From positions 1-6,013 of the forward strand of contig JAFYUA010000346.1 of assembly GCA_017549745.1 (NCBI GenBank): 6,013 nt of DNA, written 5' to 3'. This document shows positions 5,931 through 6,013 of the stretch, piece after piece. The notes beneath the pieces are model-generated. The model had not been told where the DNA came from, ran no database searches, and saw nothing but the letters and a program-made list of their open reading frames with translations. The position numbers were made by a program, and so were the translations under genes. Every line of letters starts with the position of its first letter. The stretch's first letter is position 1. This DNA comes from Clostridia bacterium (GTDB lineage Bacteria > Bacillota > Clostridia > UMGS1810).

Positions 5931-6013
5931 ATGTTTGATAAAATTGCATTGACCATTGTTATCATCGGTGCACTCAACTGGGCTTTCATAGGCGTGTTCG
6001 GAATTGACCTTGT
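5931..6013 (+). CDS. DUF378 family small membrane protein, N-terminal part (cut by window end)
   Basis: Only 27 full codons are visible. They read MFDKIALTIVIIGALNW followed by AFIGVFGIDL, which fits the start of the DUF378 family (YuzA-like), small proteins of roughly 70-80 residues with two membrane helices. The first helix covers about residues 5-21, and the IGALNW motif with the following IGVFGIDL is the recognisable family core. No biochemical function is established for this family to my knowledge. The ATG at 5931 is supported by a well placed ribosome binding site and a promoter upstream. It is divergent from gdpP and has no evident functional tie to it. The family call is by recognition from a short stretch, so it is good but not certain. 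Confidence 0.8.
   Translation, partial: MFDKIALTIVIIGALNWAFIGVFGIDL

Overview
The window is an ordinary-looking piece of core bacterial chromosome, AT-rich by eye, and nearly all of it is coding. Protein family matches and gene order point to a low-GC Gram-positive bacterium (Bacillota), most likely class Clostridia. The evidence is the GdpP-type c-di-AMP phosphodiesterase next to rplI and dnaB, the tilS-hpt pair, strong AGGAGG-type ribosome binding sites throughout, and TTG starts on two genes. No mobile element, CRISPR array, rRNA or tRNA gene is visible.

Layout, read right to left on the minus strand: gdpP (5747-3756), rplI (3729-3283), dnaB (3269-1935), tilS (1931-573) and hpt (568-23). 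The gaps between them are 26, 13, 3 and 4 bases, with no room for terminators. In three cases the ribosome binding site of the next gene overlaps the end of the gene before it. This is almost certainly one operon. A strong ribosome binding site lies at positions 8-14, after the hpt stop, so the operon continues past the left edge, most plausibly into ftsH. On the right, a 183-base divergent intergenic region (5748-5930) separates gdpP from the start of a small plus-strand gene of the DUF378 membrane protein family, which is cut by the window end.

The operon joins c-di-AMP turnover (GdpP), the large ribosomal subunit (L9), the replicative helicase (DnaB), tRNA-Ile2 anticodon maturation (TilS) and purine salvage (Hpt). 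These are growth-linked housekeeping functions. GdpP and Hpt are known in Bacillus to respond to (p)ppGpp, so the unit may be tied to growth-rate and stringent control (inference).

The most interesting non-coding signal is a near-perfect 22-base palindrome at 5809-5830. It lies exactly over a predicted extended -10 element of the gdpP operon promoter, the usual position for a repressor operator. I found no convincing new multi-gene system here.
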